From Desulfobulbaceae bacterium (GTDB lineage Bacteria; Desulfobacterota; Desulfobulbia; Desulfobulbales; Desulfocapsaceae), in assembly GCA_003249645.1 (NCBI GenBank), contig QKIH01000107.1, positions 21,769-85,768 of the forward strand: 64,000 bases of DNA, in the 5' to 3' direction. This document shows positions 34,936 through 44,210 of this stretch, one piece after another. The notes under the pieces are model-generated. The model saw only the letters and a program-made list of their open reading frames with translations. It was not told the DNA's origin and did no database searches. Numbering within the stretch: the stretch's first letter is position 1; the number at the start of each line of letters is the position of its first letter. A program made the translations under genes and the position numbers.

Positions 34936-36018
34936 TTATTCTGTCTCGTCAATCTTCTGCAGTCCTTCCATCAATACTGCCATAAAATCGCCTATCGGCT
35001 CCATTTGGGTAAACTCTGACGGCATCCCCTTGGAATAGCTGAAGCTGCCTTCTTTTTCATTCAACAAATGGTAGACCGCGTCTTTATTGCTCAGTTTCTG
35101 GTAGCGGGCGTATATGATTTGGCCTTCGTTAAAAAGGACAGCCGCTTTTCCGTCAGTTAAGGTAAACTTGATGATGCCGGTTTTTTGTGAAGAGTTGATC
35201 ATCTGGAGGAGATCTACGGTTGAGACATCGGAGAGCTGGCCTGACATGCCGGATGAAATGTTGCCGGAGCGCAGGGCAGCCATTTGGGCACGCTTTATCA
35301 GAAGCTTGAATAGGAAGAGCTGCAGAATCGGGTACTTCACTATGACATTACGGAAGTTTTTGATACTGAGCATCGCAAGCCTGGATGGCTCAACGGTGTG
35401 AACTGTACGGGAGATCGGCTCGCCGGAGAGTAGACTCATTTCGCCGAAGATATCTCCCGGACTTAATTTTGCAATAGTTGAACCATCATCGTTTAATACT
35501 GCAAGGCATCCTTCAAGAACGATGTGCAGATTTGAGCCTGGATCACCTTTTTTTACCACCACTTTGTCTACGGGAATCTTCTTCAGATCAAGCATGAGTG
35601 TAAGATCTGTCAGAGCATCGTCTTCAAGCGGAGAAAATATTTTTAAGGCGCGTAATATGCCGAAAAATCTATCAAGATGCTGTTTTCGTCTTTTTTCCTC
35701 TGCTTCATTCAGCAGTTTCATCTGGACGGTAGCGTAGTCTTTTTCTTTTTTATATTCAAAATGAACAAGCCCCTCGCAGCCGCCGCAGTCAAATCGTGTC
35801 TTTGACTGGCTCATCTTGGTGTAACCGCCAAAACTGTTGGTGGCGACAACAATCTCTTTGATTTTCTCGGCCAGGAAGAGACAGCATGGCTTGTAAGATG
35901 ATATTGAAATAGCGGAGTTGGCGACTTTTATCTCTTCGCCAAGGTTGTAGATGGGACACGATTTTTCCTGTGTTATAAGGAAAATGGCGTCTTTAAGTTT
36001 TTCATTCTTTTTCAGCAT
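34936..36018 (-). CDS. Cyclic nucleotide-binding domain protein with N-terminal Cys region and C-terminal PATAN domain
   Basis: A 360-residue cytoplasmic protein. Residues 1-100 hold a cysteine-rich region with CPIYN, CC and CGGC motifs that might bind a metal. Residues about 120-240 form a cNMP-binding (Crp-like) barrel with GDIFGEMSLLSGEPISRT, the phosphate-binding cassette. No helix-turn-helix follows; residues about 258-345 form a DUF4388/PATAN domain (LQMINSSQKTGIIKF). This suggests a cAMP- or cGMP-sensing signalling protein, not a transcription factor. The class III nucleotide cyclase at 44600 could supply its ligand. Convergent with the gene before it. Confidence 0.85.
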   Translation of the reverse strand: MLKKNEKLKDAIFLITQEKSCPIYNLGEEIKVANSAISISSYKPCCLFLAEKIKEIVVATNSFGGYTKMSQSKTRFDCGGCEGLVHFEYKKEKDYATVQMKLLNEAEEKRRKQHLDRFFGILRALKIFSPLEDDALTDLTLMLDLKKIPVDKVVVKKGDPGSNLHIVLEGCLAVLNDDGSTIAKLSPGDIFGEMSLLSGEPISRTVHTVEPSRLAMLSIKNFRNVIVKYPILQLFLFKLLIKRAQMAALRSGNISSGMSGQLSDVSTVDLLQMINSSQKTGIIKFTLTDGKAAVLFNEGQIIYARYQKLSNKDAVYHLLNEKEGSFSYSKGMPSEFTQMEPIGDFMAVLMEGLQKIDETE

Positions 36019-36198
36019 AAGATTTTATTCGGCCTTGCATAAGCATACTCTTTACAGCAAAAGAAAGAACTCTATCTTTATTTTTGTATCACATATGGTT
36101 AAGAAAATACAAAAAATTCAGATGCTGAATAGCGAGCAATGATTCTTTCTTATCTGGATTTTTAATAGTTCAAGGGCGATTTAACTGGAAGAAAATGA

Positions 36199-36534
36199 AT
36201 GAGAGAAAAAGAAAGAAGACAGAGACAGACCTTTACCGAAAATGTAATCGCTGTCGTGCGCTCAATTCCCTCAGGAAAGGTTTCAACCTACGGCATGGTG
36301 GCTCAATATGCCGGCAACAGGATGGCCGCCAGACAGGTGGCCAGAGTCCTGCACTCATGTTCGGAAAAAGAAGCACTCCCGTGGCACCGGGTAGTGAATA
36401 GGGACGGCCGGATTGTCATCTCGTATGACCAGGCAATTATTCAACGGCTGTTGCTCGAAGATGAGGGTATAGAAATCGGCCCGGGTGACAGGATCTGTCT
36501 GGAGAAATATCTCTGGCGGGCTGAGTCGGAATAG
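36199..36534 (+). CDS. Alkyltransferase-like protein (MGMT family, catalytic Cys replaced by Trp)
   Basis: A 111-residue protein with the DNA-binding fold of O6-alkylguanine-DNA alkyltransferases: helix-turn-helix region SIPSGKVSTYGMVAQYAG (about 22-39) and the Arg finger area RQVARVLHSC. The active-site PCHRV motif reads PWHRV (61-65), with Trp in place of the acceptor Cys. Such Atl proteins bind O6-alkylguanine without repairing it and flag lesions for nucleotide-excision repair. The ATG at 36199 gives the normal length of this family. It overlaps no neighbour and faces the thymidine kinase gene convergently. Confidence 0.92.
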   Translation: MREKERRQRQTFTENVIAVVRSIPSGKVSTYGMVAQYAGNRMAARQVARVLHSCSEKEALPWHRVVNRDGRIVISYDQAIIQRLLLEDEGIEIGPGDRICLEKYLWRAESE

Positions 36535-36549
36535 AGCAGAGGATTAGAA

Positions 36550-37146
36550 TTAAGACTTATCTTTTTCGGTTTTATGTCTGTAATAGCATTGAGCGCAAAG
36601 TGACTCATATTCTACATTTTTTTCACCTTCTATTGCCACCTGGTCACCGGTAAAGACAAATTCCCCGTCGATTTTTCTGGTGTTGGCGACGGCTTTTCTG
36701 CCGCATTTGCAGATGGTTTTTAACTCCTCCAGGCTGTGTGCCAGCAGCAGAAGCTGTTCGGATCCCTTGAATCCCTTGAGTTGAAAATCGGTTCTCAGAC
36801 CATAACAGATGACGGGGATGTCAAGCAGAACAGCCACTTCAAAAAGCTGTGTGACCTGATCGGAAGTGAGAAACTGTGCTTCATCGACCAGGACGCAATT
36901 AATATCACCGGCTTTTTCATTTTCCTTCTCTATCAGATTGAAGAGATTTTCTGAAGGCTTTACAAGTTTATCAACTTCACGCACAACACGCAGTCGGGAG
37001 ATAATACATTGCTGACCTTTGACATCTACGGCCGGTTTAAGGATATACGTACGCATTCCTCGTTCCTGGTAATTATAGGCAACCTGTATAAGCGCTGTAG
37101 TCTTGCCGGAGTTCATAGCTCCGTAGCGGAAAAAGAGTTTGGCCAT
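36550..37146 (-). CDS. tdk: Thymidine kinase, type II
   Basis: A 198-residue enzyme that phosphorylates thymidine in the salvage pathway. The P-loop is GAMNSGKT (9-16), the DEAQF motif (Walker-B region) is near 88, and the zinc site is built from CKC and CAQC cysteine pairs. ATG 37146 is preceded by GAGGA three to seven bases upstream; the frame opens at 37203. Ends 15 bases from the convergent Atl gene. Complete and of normal length. Confidence 0.94.
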   Translation of the reverse strand: MAKLFFRYGAMNSGKTTALIQVAYNYQERGMRTYILKPAVDVKGQQCIISRLRVVREVDKLVKPSENLFNLIEKENEKAGDINCVLVDEAQFLTSDQVTQLFEVAVLLDIPVICYGLRTDFQLKGFKGSEQLLLLAHSLEELKTICKCGRKAVANTRKIDGEFVFTGDQVAIEGEKNVEYESLCAQCYYRHKTEKDKS

Positions 37147-37369
37147 TTGATCCTCTGTCGTGATTGATAATTGTGACCGTAATGCGGCACATACTATAGT
37201 CAACCTGCAGATGTTTTAAAAGCCCTTGATCAATAGAGACGTATAGATTCGGATCAACATGAAGGCGGGCTGGCTTTGGGGTAGATTATTCTTGTGCTGC
37301 CTGCTATATATGAGCTTCAAGAAAAAAATGCCAATTGGGAAAAATCAAGAGAAGCCCGGGAAGAAAATG

Positions 37370-37567
37370 ATGAGTGATGTAGAAAAGATCAAAGAAGAAA
37401 TTGCTAAGACAGAAAAAATTCTGTCTGAATCAATTGAATACCTGAAGGACAAACCGGATGACTACAGTGCCAAACTGATTGTTATGAGCACTGAGAATCA
37501 TCTCAACGATTTACTGAAAAAACTTGATTTTACAATCATGCAGGAGAGTATTCATAAAAACAGCTAA
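37370..37567 (+). CDS. Small hypothetical helical protein
   Basis: A 65-residue protein, charged and probably helical (MSDVEKIKEEIAKTEKILSE and onward), with no family recognised. The frame extends back to 37259, which would add 37 residues with a hydrophobic patch; a GGGAAG element before ATG 37367/37370 favours the short form. It lies between the divergent thymidine kinase and the convergent QueG-like gene. Confidence 0.5.
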   Translation: MSDVEKIKEEIAKTEKILSESIEYLKDKPDDYSAKLIVMSTENHLNDLLKKLDFTIMQESIHKNS

Positions 37568-37613
37568 AACTATTTCTCTTGTGCCATGTCGAGAAAATTT
37601 TAAATGACAGTTT

Positions 37614-38459
37614 TTATTTCGCGTAAGGATTACGATTCTCGCAAGGGATTTTTGTCTGGCAGAGTCCGCAGCTGTTAACCGGCCAGCCGAGTTGTTTCTG
37701 TTCAACGTAGGGTCTTGTTGTCTGCCGGATATACTCTTTACATTTTTCCTTGTCATGGCCGTCTTTGGTGATTGCTCCTGCCGGGCATCTTCTGGCGCAG
37801 GCAAGACAGCTTCCGGATGTGTAGAAGAGACACCACTGGGTATGTCGGGTATATTCTCGCGGTGTCGGGGAAAGCTTGATGCTGGCGATTACAGAGCCTG
37901 CTCTTATTGCTTTCCCGGCTGCTGTAATTAATCCATCCGATAAACCGAATGTGCCGAGGCCTGCAACATGGGCTGTGTGCCTTTCGGACCAGCTTGAGGC
38001 AAAACCGTATGACTTCGAAATGTTACGCTGCCATTGCGGAAGAAGGGTAGGGGCGCAGGCTTTTATGCCGTTTTGCATAAAGTATTCGACCACTGCCCTG
38101 CGTAAGTTTTCGTTAACCATTTCACCAAAATGTCTTGCCTTACTCCACTCAATGCTGGGCATTGTTTTCTGCTTGCGGTGTGCCAGTCGAGTTTCTTCTG
38201 TTTGCGGAAGAATCCAGCTTATTACACTGAGTTGTTCGGGTCGTGTCCGGGTGTCCGGGAAGGCTGCGGCAAATGCTTCAGAGGGGGACCAGTAAAAATC
38301 TGAACCGATATCATTTTTTATGAAATCAAACAACCGATCGCTTCCGGCGGCAATGCCGACAAGCGGCTGATCAAAGGCGGGTTTGTCGCTGCCGGGTTCA
38401 ATGCAGTTATTTCCCCTCTCAGACATCCATTGATAAATGAACGATTCGATAGACTTCAT
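37614..38459 (-). CDS. QueG-like iron-sulfur protein
   Basis: A 281-residue protein with two [4Fe-4S]-type cysteine motifs near the C-terminus, CLACARRCPAGAI (about 218-230) and CGLCQTKIPCENRNP (about 264-278). The fold resembles the epoxyqueuosine reductase QueG family and reductive dehalogenase-like iron-sulfur proteins, but the cobalamin-binding segment is not obvious by eye. No signal peptide. Family members outside true QueG have unknown substrates. True QueG is usually longer, about 340-380 residues, so this is more likely a related ferredoxin-type protein than queuosine synthesis. Confidence 0.75.
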   Translation of the reverse strand: MKSIESFIYQWMSERGNNCIEPGSDKPAFDQPLVGIAAGSDRLFDFIKNDIGSDFYWSPSEAFAAAFPDTRTRPEQLSVISWILPQTEETRLAHRKQKTMPSIEWSKARHFGEMVNENLRRAVVEYFMQNGIKACAPTLLPQWQRNISKSYGFASSWSERHTAHVAGLGTFGLSDGLITAAGKAIRAGSVIASIKLSPTPREYTRHTQWCLFYTSGSCLACARRCPAGAITKDGHDKEKCKEYIRQTTRPYVEQKQLGWPVNSCGLCQTKIPCENRNPYAK

Positions 38460-38671
38460 CTCATGTCTCCCTGTAATGAGTTATTATGCTGGAACTATAC
38501 CGGAGCCAGGCTGTCAACGCAATGGATCTGCCATGTGAGAATTACTACTAACTATTTGTCAATCCTATAGTTTATTCTGATTTTATCGAAAATAGCAATT
38601 TGACGGATCTATCCTTCGAAAGTAATTATTTAAGAGATTGTTAAAATGATGGGCTCTTGAGGAGAGATAGA

Positions 38672-39475
38672 ATGGTACCACTTCAACAACGCATATCGGG
38701 CTACGCGGATCCTGTAACTTTTGCCGTTTCCTGCCATTGGCACAGTTTTCCTGAAAAGCCTGAATGGGTTGCTGAAAAAGGACTTGCTATTGAATATTCT
38801 CCTAATGCGAAACGTCTTGATGATATTTATCCCCATCTTGCATCTCTAAAAGAAGACGGGGTTCCTCTCAGGTATCATGCTTTCTTTCCAGGTTTTGAAA
38901 TAGGTGATGTTGATTATGAACAGGCAGAAAGAGCAATGGATCTTCATTTCCAGTTTCTCGATCGAATCCATGGCGGCTGCCATAAAACGGTCACTGTTCA
39001 TGTCGGTCTGAATCCGCAGGCGCCGATTAATCATGACAGGGTTATCAGGAATCTTGGTCGCCTGGTTACTTATGGCAGAACGTTAAGGATTACGGTCTGT
39101 GTCGAAAACCTCAAGCGAGGTGTTGCAAGTATTCCCGAAAATGTCCTGTGCTGGGCGGACCAGAGCGGTTCACGTATCACGCTGGACGTTGGTCATGCCG
39201 TATCGTGTGAACTAGTTAGTCGAGGTGAACTGAGTGGCGCACAAATTGCCGATATGTTTGATCACAGAATCGAGGAAATTCATTTGTACGGCTATGAGAC
39301 TGATACGCATCTGCCGCCTGCTGATATGAGTCTTATCGGGCCGGTTATCGATCGGGTTCTGGAGACCAGCTGTCGCTGGTGGACGATTGAATTAAACGAC
39401 TATGCCGAGATCGATCATACCTTATCGCTGGTTTCCGGCTACGTTGCTGAAAAACAACTCTCTCTGGTTGCATAA
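38672..39475 (+). CDS. Sugar phosphate isomerase/epimerase-family (TIM barrel) protein
   Basis: A 267-residue protein of the xylose-isomerase-like TIM-barrel family, recognised from VTVHVGLNPQ (about 112-121), VCVENLKRG (about 144-152), TLDVGHAV (about 174-181), EEIHLYGYE and the final WWTIELND. The spaced Glu, Asp and His residues are those of the usual metal site. Substrate unknown. ATG 38672 was chosen for the GGAGAG site. No operon partners: a divergent QueG-like gene lies upstream and a convergent GGDEF gene ends four bases downstream. Confidence 0.82.
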   Translation: MVPLQQRISGYADPVTFAVSCHWHSFPEKPEWVAEKGLAIEYSPNAKRLDDIYPHLASLKEDGVPLRYHAFFPGFEIGDVDYEQAERAMDLHFQFLDRIHGGCHKTVTVHVGLNPQAPINHDRVIRNLGRLVTYGRTLRITVCVENLKRGVASIPENVLCWADQSGSRITLDVGHAVSCELVSRGELSGAQIADMFDHRIEEIHLYGYETDTHLPPADMSLIGPVIDRVLETSCRWWTIELNDYAEIDHTLSLVSGYVAEKQLSLVA

Positions 39476-39478
39476 CGC

Positions 39479-41653
39479 TCAACTGTCTGACTCTTCCCCG
39501 GCGGTGACAATGCTGTTTCTGCCACGCATTTTTGCACTGTACAGGCAGGTGTCTACCCTGCTGAGAAGTGAGGTCGCTGATTCAGGTTTTCTGTATTCAC
39601 CGACGCCGAAACTTGCAGTTACCTGCTGATCTATCTTGAAATCGTGCTGCTCGATTTTGTCTTTCAGTTTGATGATAAGCTTCTTGGCTTCAGTCAGGCT
39701 GGTGTCGGACAATATCAGAAGAAACTCTTCGCCACCCCATCTGCCGCAGTGATCACTTCGTCTGATTGATGATTTTACAAGGGTTGCAATTTCTTCCAGT
39801 ACCCTGTCTCCGCTGAGATGACCAAACTGATCATTAACCGATTTAAAATGGTCGATATCGAAAATTGCAATGGTCAGCGGTTGACCTGAAATGGAAGCCA
39901 TCTTCAGTTCAGTGTTCAAGGTCTTTTCGATTGATCTTCGATTAAAAACCTTGGTCAAATGGTCTACTGTTGCAGAATATTTCAGCTTCATATTCAAGGT
40001 GCGCAACTGCTGGGTGTGCTTGCTCATGATGAATTGTCGCCAGAGCAGGAAAAGAACAAACAACACGGCAAGGGCACCGACTTGAATAAGCAGCTTTTTA
40101 TTGAAGAACTGGTTTGAAACCTCTATGTCAAACCACTTTTTATAGAGACCTATTTTTTCTTTCTCAGTTAGTGAGGCAATACCTTTGCTGAAAATTGACA
40201 GCAGCTGCGGGTTGTCTTTTCGTACCCCAAGTTTCATCTGGTTTTCCTGGGGGACGGAGCCGACAATCTCGATGTTTTCCAGGGCAAGGGTTTCAATGGT
40301 ATTAACTACATTCGGCAGACCGTCAATGGTCGCAAAGGCCTTGTTGGCCGAAACAAGTTTCAGTGCTTCCCGGGTATTTTCGACCTCGATTATCTGTATC
40401 TGCGGATAGTTTTCTTTGACATATTCTGTAATGAAGAAATATCGCTGCAGGGCGACTGTTTTTCCGAAAAGATCGGAATAACCGCCGATGAAGGTGGCTT
40501 CCTTGCGGGTTGCTATGATGGTTGGAAAATTAAAATAGGGTTGTGAGAAATTGAGATATGAACTGTTTTCCTCTGTCTGGTTAAGCAGAGGGATGACCTG
40601 GCATTTTCCATCCTGAATATATTGCAGAGTCTGTTCCCATGTGGCTGTTTTTATCAGATTAAGCTTTGCTCCGACTCTGGCTGCGACCTTGTTGATCAGA
40701 TCTGATGAAAGTCCGCTGTGTTTGCCTTCGCTGTTGATAAAATCAAGCGGCGGCCATGAGGGGTCTACACAGATGTTGACAAGATTGTCACGAAACAGAT
40801 ACTGCTTTTCGGCAACTGAAAGGTTGACCATACTCTGCTCATAGAGCTTGTTGGTCTGGAGAAGCCATTTCTTTCGTATTGCATTGAGTTCTGCCGCAGG
40901 AATATTATTTAAACCCTTTTGAATGATCGAATAGAGCAGCTTGTTTCTGGCTGTAACGCCTATGCGAAGATCGCTGATGAACTCATCTTCGTTAACCTGG
41001 AAAGCCAGCTCAATGTCAGACGTCATTTTCTGGGTAATTATATAGTCGACTACGCCGATTTCCTCCATAAAAGCATCCGCTTCACCCGAGTAAACGGCTT
41101 CTATGCACTCAAGAATACTCTTTACCGGCAGCAGGTGTATTTTGGGATAATATTTAGGAAGAGTATACTCAAGATCAAAACCTTTGGGGATAGCGAGCGT
41201 TTTCCCCTCAAGATCATCCATGGTGTAGATGTCATGCTTCTTTCTTTTACCTGTGAAGATTCCGGAAAGGCTTTTGGCGTACGGTGTCGAAAAACGAAAG
41301 AGTTTGTGTCTTTCCGGAAGATCAACGATATTGAGCATGACGTCGAGTGTATCGTCAGCGATCATCTGGGTAAACTGATCCCAACTGGGGCCTGATATAT
41401 ATTTGATCCTGAGTCCGGTCAGCTGGGCTATGCGATTCATTACATCAATGCTTATGCCTTGTGGGGAGCCGTTGTCGTAAAAATTGAACGGAGGCCAGTT
41501 GGTTTCGTTATGAATGCGGACGGGATTGCTTTGTTCGATATATTGTAATTCTGCCTGGGTAAGCTCAGCAATCTGTGTTTTGGCGACAGAGGAAAACGGT
41601 GCGGCAAGGGAGAAGCAGCAGACGATGATGAAAAAACGGACAAGCGGGCGCAT
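39479..41653 (-). CDS. Diguanylate cyclase with two periplasmic solute-binding (SBP_bac_3) sensor domains
   Basis: A 724-residue protein with an N-terminal signal/anchor (about 1-23), two tandem type-3 solute-binding domains (about 45-270 and 285-510; both open with the NWPPF/SWPPLDF motif), one membrane segment (about 531-550), and a C-terminal GGDEF domain (about 570-720). The active motif is GGEEF, with RRSD as inhibitory I-site. It should make cyclic di-GMP in response to a periplasmic amino acid or similar ligand. The two sensor modules are diverged copies and may bind different ligands. Monocistronic. Confidence 0.92.
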   Translation of the reverse strand: MRPLVRFFIIVCCFSLAAPFSSVAKTQIAELTQAELQYIEQSNPVRIHNETNWPPFNFYDNGSPQGISIDVMNRIAQLTGLRIKYISGPSWDQFTQMIADDTLDVMLNIVDLPERHKLFRFSTPYAKSLSGIFTGKRKKHDIYTMDDLEGKTLAIPKGFDLEYTLPKYYPKIHLLPVKSILECIEAVYSGEADAFMEEIGVVDYIITQKMTSDIELAFQVNEDEFISDLRIGVTARNKLLYSIIQKGLNNIPAAELNAIRKKWLLQTNKLYEQSMVNLSVAEKQYLFRDNLVNICVDPSWPPLDFINSEGKHSGLSSDLINKVAARVGAKLNLIKTATWEQTLQYIQDGKCQVIPLLNQTEENSSYLNFSQPYFNFPTIIATRKEATFIGGYSDLFGKTVALQRYFFITEYVKENYPQIQIIEVENTREALKLVSANKAFATIDGLPNVVNTIETLALENIEIVGSVPQENQMKLGVRKDNPQLLSIFSKGIASLTEKEKIGLYKKWFDIEVSNQFFNKKLLIQVGALAVLFVLFLLWRQFIMSKHTQQLRTLNMKLKYSATVDHLTKVFNRRSIEKTLNTELKMASISGQPLTIAIFDIDHFKSVNDQFGHLSGDRVLEEIATLVKSSIRRSDHCGRWGGEEFLLILSDTSLTEAKKLIIKLKDKIEQHDFKIDQQVTASFGVGEYRKPESATSLLSRVDTCLYSAKMRGRNSIVTAGEESDS

Positions 41654-41887
41654 TGGTGATCTTTATTTTGAATTAGTGTGAACAAAAAATATATAAACTA
41701 AGGGTATCGTCTCTGTTGGTCGAATACAAATTCTTTCTTTCGTTAAAAAGACCTGGCAAGGCATTAAACTGAAAAGAATGATCTAACACGATAAAATCCT
41801 TGACAGAAGCTGCTTCCGGGTGCTTGAGATGATGGATGGATTGCCCGCAATATAAACTTGATAACAGTATAGGATAAGGAGAAAAAA

Positions 41888-42469
41888 ATGACTATACAGC
41901 CAGATCGGGACACGGCGCTTGCACTGTTCAAACAATATAATAAAACGGAAAGTCTCTTGAAGCATGCCCTTTCTGTTGAAGCAGTGATGCGGTATTGTGC
42001 GCGAAAGAGGGGCGGCGATGAAGAGAAATGGGGCATTGTCGGTCTGCTCCACGACATCGATTACGAACAGTTTCCAGATCAGCATTGTGTAAAAGCGAGA
42101 GAAATTCTTGAAGCAAACGAATGGCCTGAAGAATTTGTACGGGCTGTTGTCAGTCACGGCTACGGCATCTGCAGTGATGTTGAACCGCAATCGGAAATGG
42201 AAAAGGTGCTTTTCGCCATTGATGAGCTGACCGGGCTGGTTGCAACCAGTGCACTGGTACGTCCCACCAAAAGTGTTCTTGATATGAACGCCAAATCGGT
42301 AAAAAAGAAGTGGAAAGATAAACGGTTTGCTGCAGGAGTTGATCGTTCGATTATTGAACGCGGTGCCGAGATGCTTGGAGTTGAACTCACAGAGCTTATT
42401 GAAGACACCATCATGGGCATGCGTGAAGCAGCAGACGCGATTGGTCTTAAAGGAACAGTAGAAGCGTAG
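41888..42469 (+). CDS. HD-domain phosphohydrolase
   Basis: A 193-residue protein with an HD domain: H26 (LLKHALS), H55-D56 (GLLHDID), H90 (VVSHGYG) and D112 (FAIDELT) form a metal site. Homologues are annotated as HDIG-domain hydrolases, often acting on nucleotides; the motif here is HDID. An AAGGAG site precedes the ATG at a normal distance. No other conserved domain is attached. Substrate unknown. Confidence 0.85.
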   Translation: MTIQPDRDTALALFKQYNKTESLLKHALSVEAVMRYCARKRGGDEEKWGIVGLLHDIDYEQFPDQHCVKAREILEANEWPEEFVRAVVSHGYGICSDVEPQSEMEKVLFAIDELTGLVATSALVRPTKSVLDMNAKSVKKKWKDKRFAAGVDRSIIERGAEMLGVELTELIEDTIMGMREAADAIGLKGTVEA

Positions 42470-42742
42470 GCTTATTTTAACTGGTCTCTGTTGTTTTTCA
42501 TTTTTCAAAAACAACAGTACAGCAGCGGGCGGATGAATTTTATTCGTTTGAATCGGATTCTATCTCAAACAAGGGTTGAGACTGGCTGCATCATAAGCTG
42601 ATAAAATGTCAGATCTTTCTTCTACCTCTGTTAGTTGTATCGACAAATCCTATCGAGAGCGTGCCTGGCAAAGGCTTTTTCAATTTGATTGTTCTCCGGG
42701 AATAGATAATCATGTCGAAAATTCAACCAAGGAGACATGATT

Positions 42743-43792
42743 ATGCGCCGAAAACACTCTTGCTTCACAGCCATGATAATATCCATGGCAGTCTTACTGA
42801 TGATCTGTGGAAACAGTTTTGCATCCAATCCGCGTAAGCTGCTGGTAACAGCTGGTGAACTTCATGCCATGATGGAAGACAAGGATATTCAGCCTGTCAT
42901 TCTTGAAGTGGGATGGGGCGGACCGGAAGACTATTATAACAAGGGACATATCCCAACCAGTATTCATCTCAATACAGATATCATTGAATATGATGAATTT
43001 AATAAACGTTCAGAGACCCCTGAAAAGAAGCTCGGCCGTTCTACAACGGCAGAAGAGGATCAGGTAAAAGGAATCGGCCCTGATGATACGCTGAAAAGAA
43101 ATTGGTGGAACATCTACCCTGATAAGTACCTGTTCCCTGCTTTTGCAGCACTTGGTATTAATATCGATTCCACGGTTGTGCTGTATGGTAAAGATCCGAC
43201 GGGCGCGGCAAGAGCTGCATGGGCACTCCTTTATGCCGGTGTGGAAAAAGTCCGGATGCTCGACGGCGGGCTTAATAGTTGGAAAGATGCCGGGTATGAG
43301 ATAAGTAAAGAACCAACGCTACCGACTCCTGTTGCATCATTTGGTACCGATAAAGCTCTTCATCCTGAATACCTTGTTGATGTCGCGTTTGTACGACAGG
43401 CAATAGCTGACAAGAATGATCATGTGGTGATTGCAGACATCCGTACACGGAGAGAATATGAGGGAGAGGATGCACCATATTCCTATATCCCAACAAAAGG
43501 ACGTATTGCAGGGGCGAAATGGGGTCACGCAGGAAACGGTCCCTGGACAATGGATTATTATGTCGATGGAGACGGCAAATTTGTCGATCCGGCAAAGGTT
43601 GAGGAGATGTGGCAGAAAACCGGTATCACTAAAGATAAGCATGTGGCTTTTTATTGCGGTACTGCATGGCGCTCGAGCCTTGGATTTCTCTATGCGTATA
43701 TGCTCGGCTGGGATGAAATTAGCAATTTTGACAGCTCCTGGTATGAATGGAGCATGGGACCAGAAAAGGATAAAAATCCTATAGAGAAATAA
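42743..43792 (+). CDS. Periplasmic sulfurtransferase with two rhodanese domains
   Basis: A 349-residue exported protein with a Sec signal peptide (about 1-27, ending near SFAS). The N-terminal rhodanese domain lacks the catalytic cysteine (VLYGKDPTGAARAAW), while the C-terminal domain has the active loop CGTAWRSS with Cys near residue 305. This is a thiosulfate or mercaptopyruvate sulfurtransferase in layout, but with an unusually long N-terminal half. ATG 42743 is favoured over 42737 because AAGGAG lies eight bases upstream of it. A periplasmic rhodanese fits sulfur-compound handling in a sulfur-metabolising anaerobe. Confidence 0.88.
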   Translation: MRRKHSCFTAMIISMAVLLMICGNSFASNPRKLLVTAGELHAMMEDKDIQPVILEVGWGGPEDYYNKGHIPTSIHLNTDIIEYDEFNKRSETPEKKLGRSTTAEEDQVKGIGPDDTLKRNWWNIYPDKYLFPAFAALGINIDSTVVLYGKDPTGAARAAWALLYAGVEKVRMLDGGLNSWKDAGYEISKEPTLPTPVASFGTDKALHPEYLVDVAFVRQAIADKNDHVVIADIRTRREYEGEDAPYSYIPTKGRIAGAKWGHAGNGPWTMDYYVDGDGKFVDPAKVEEMWQKTGITKDKHVAFYCGTAWRSSLGFLYAYMLGWDEISNFDSSWYEWSMGPEKDKNPIEK

Positions 43793-43869
43793 ACCGGCAA
43801 GTACAAAATCAAGAAGCTGGTGGGATGAGAAGAAAGCACCCATCAGCTGCCAGCCAAGGTATGTTTTAT

Positions 43870-44210
43870 AGCTTGAAGTGGGAAACAGAAAGAAGAAGGC
43901 CTTCAGCAGTTGTTTTTTTGTTTCTCTGGAGCGCTCTTCAACCTGATTGACATCAGCCTGCATCTCTGCCGTCATGCCACTGTTGCTGGTTATTTAAATT
44001 CCTTATGCCTGTCGTTGCCTCAATGAGGTTCTGGCAATTTCATCAGTTGTTACATTCTTTCCCTCCGCTGTAGAAACAATATCCTGGTTAAAAATTTAAT
44101 TTTGGCTGCGGCTGCTGAGATACTGTTGATGTTTTCCATAACTGCATTGGCATGCTGAATATTCTCGGTTGTCACTGATGTTACTTCGGTAAGAGTCATG
44201 CTGTAAGCTG
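43870..44210 (-). pseudogene. Decayed remnant of a methyl-accepting chemotaxis protein
   Basis: The minus strand contains pieces that line up by eye with the signalling domain C-terminus of the intact chemoreceptor at 50085-51806, spread over different frames: TENIQHANAVMENINSI then, after a shift, VTTDEIA, then LIEATTGIRNLNNQ, then TAEMQADVNQVEERS. In the intact protein the same order reads [38 protein letters not shown] and [15 protein letters not shown]. Several frameshifts and missing 5' parts show that it is not functional. The rest of 43793-44599 shows no gene. Confidence 0.55.

Noticed and set aside
43337..43975. 212-codon minus-strand frame overlapping the rhodanese gene
   Set aside because: Most of it is antisense to the real rhodanese gene; only its first about 25 residues belong to the chemoreceptor remnant.
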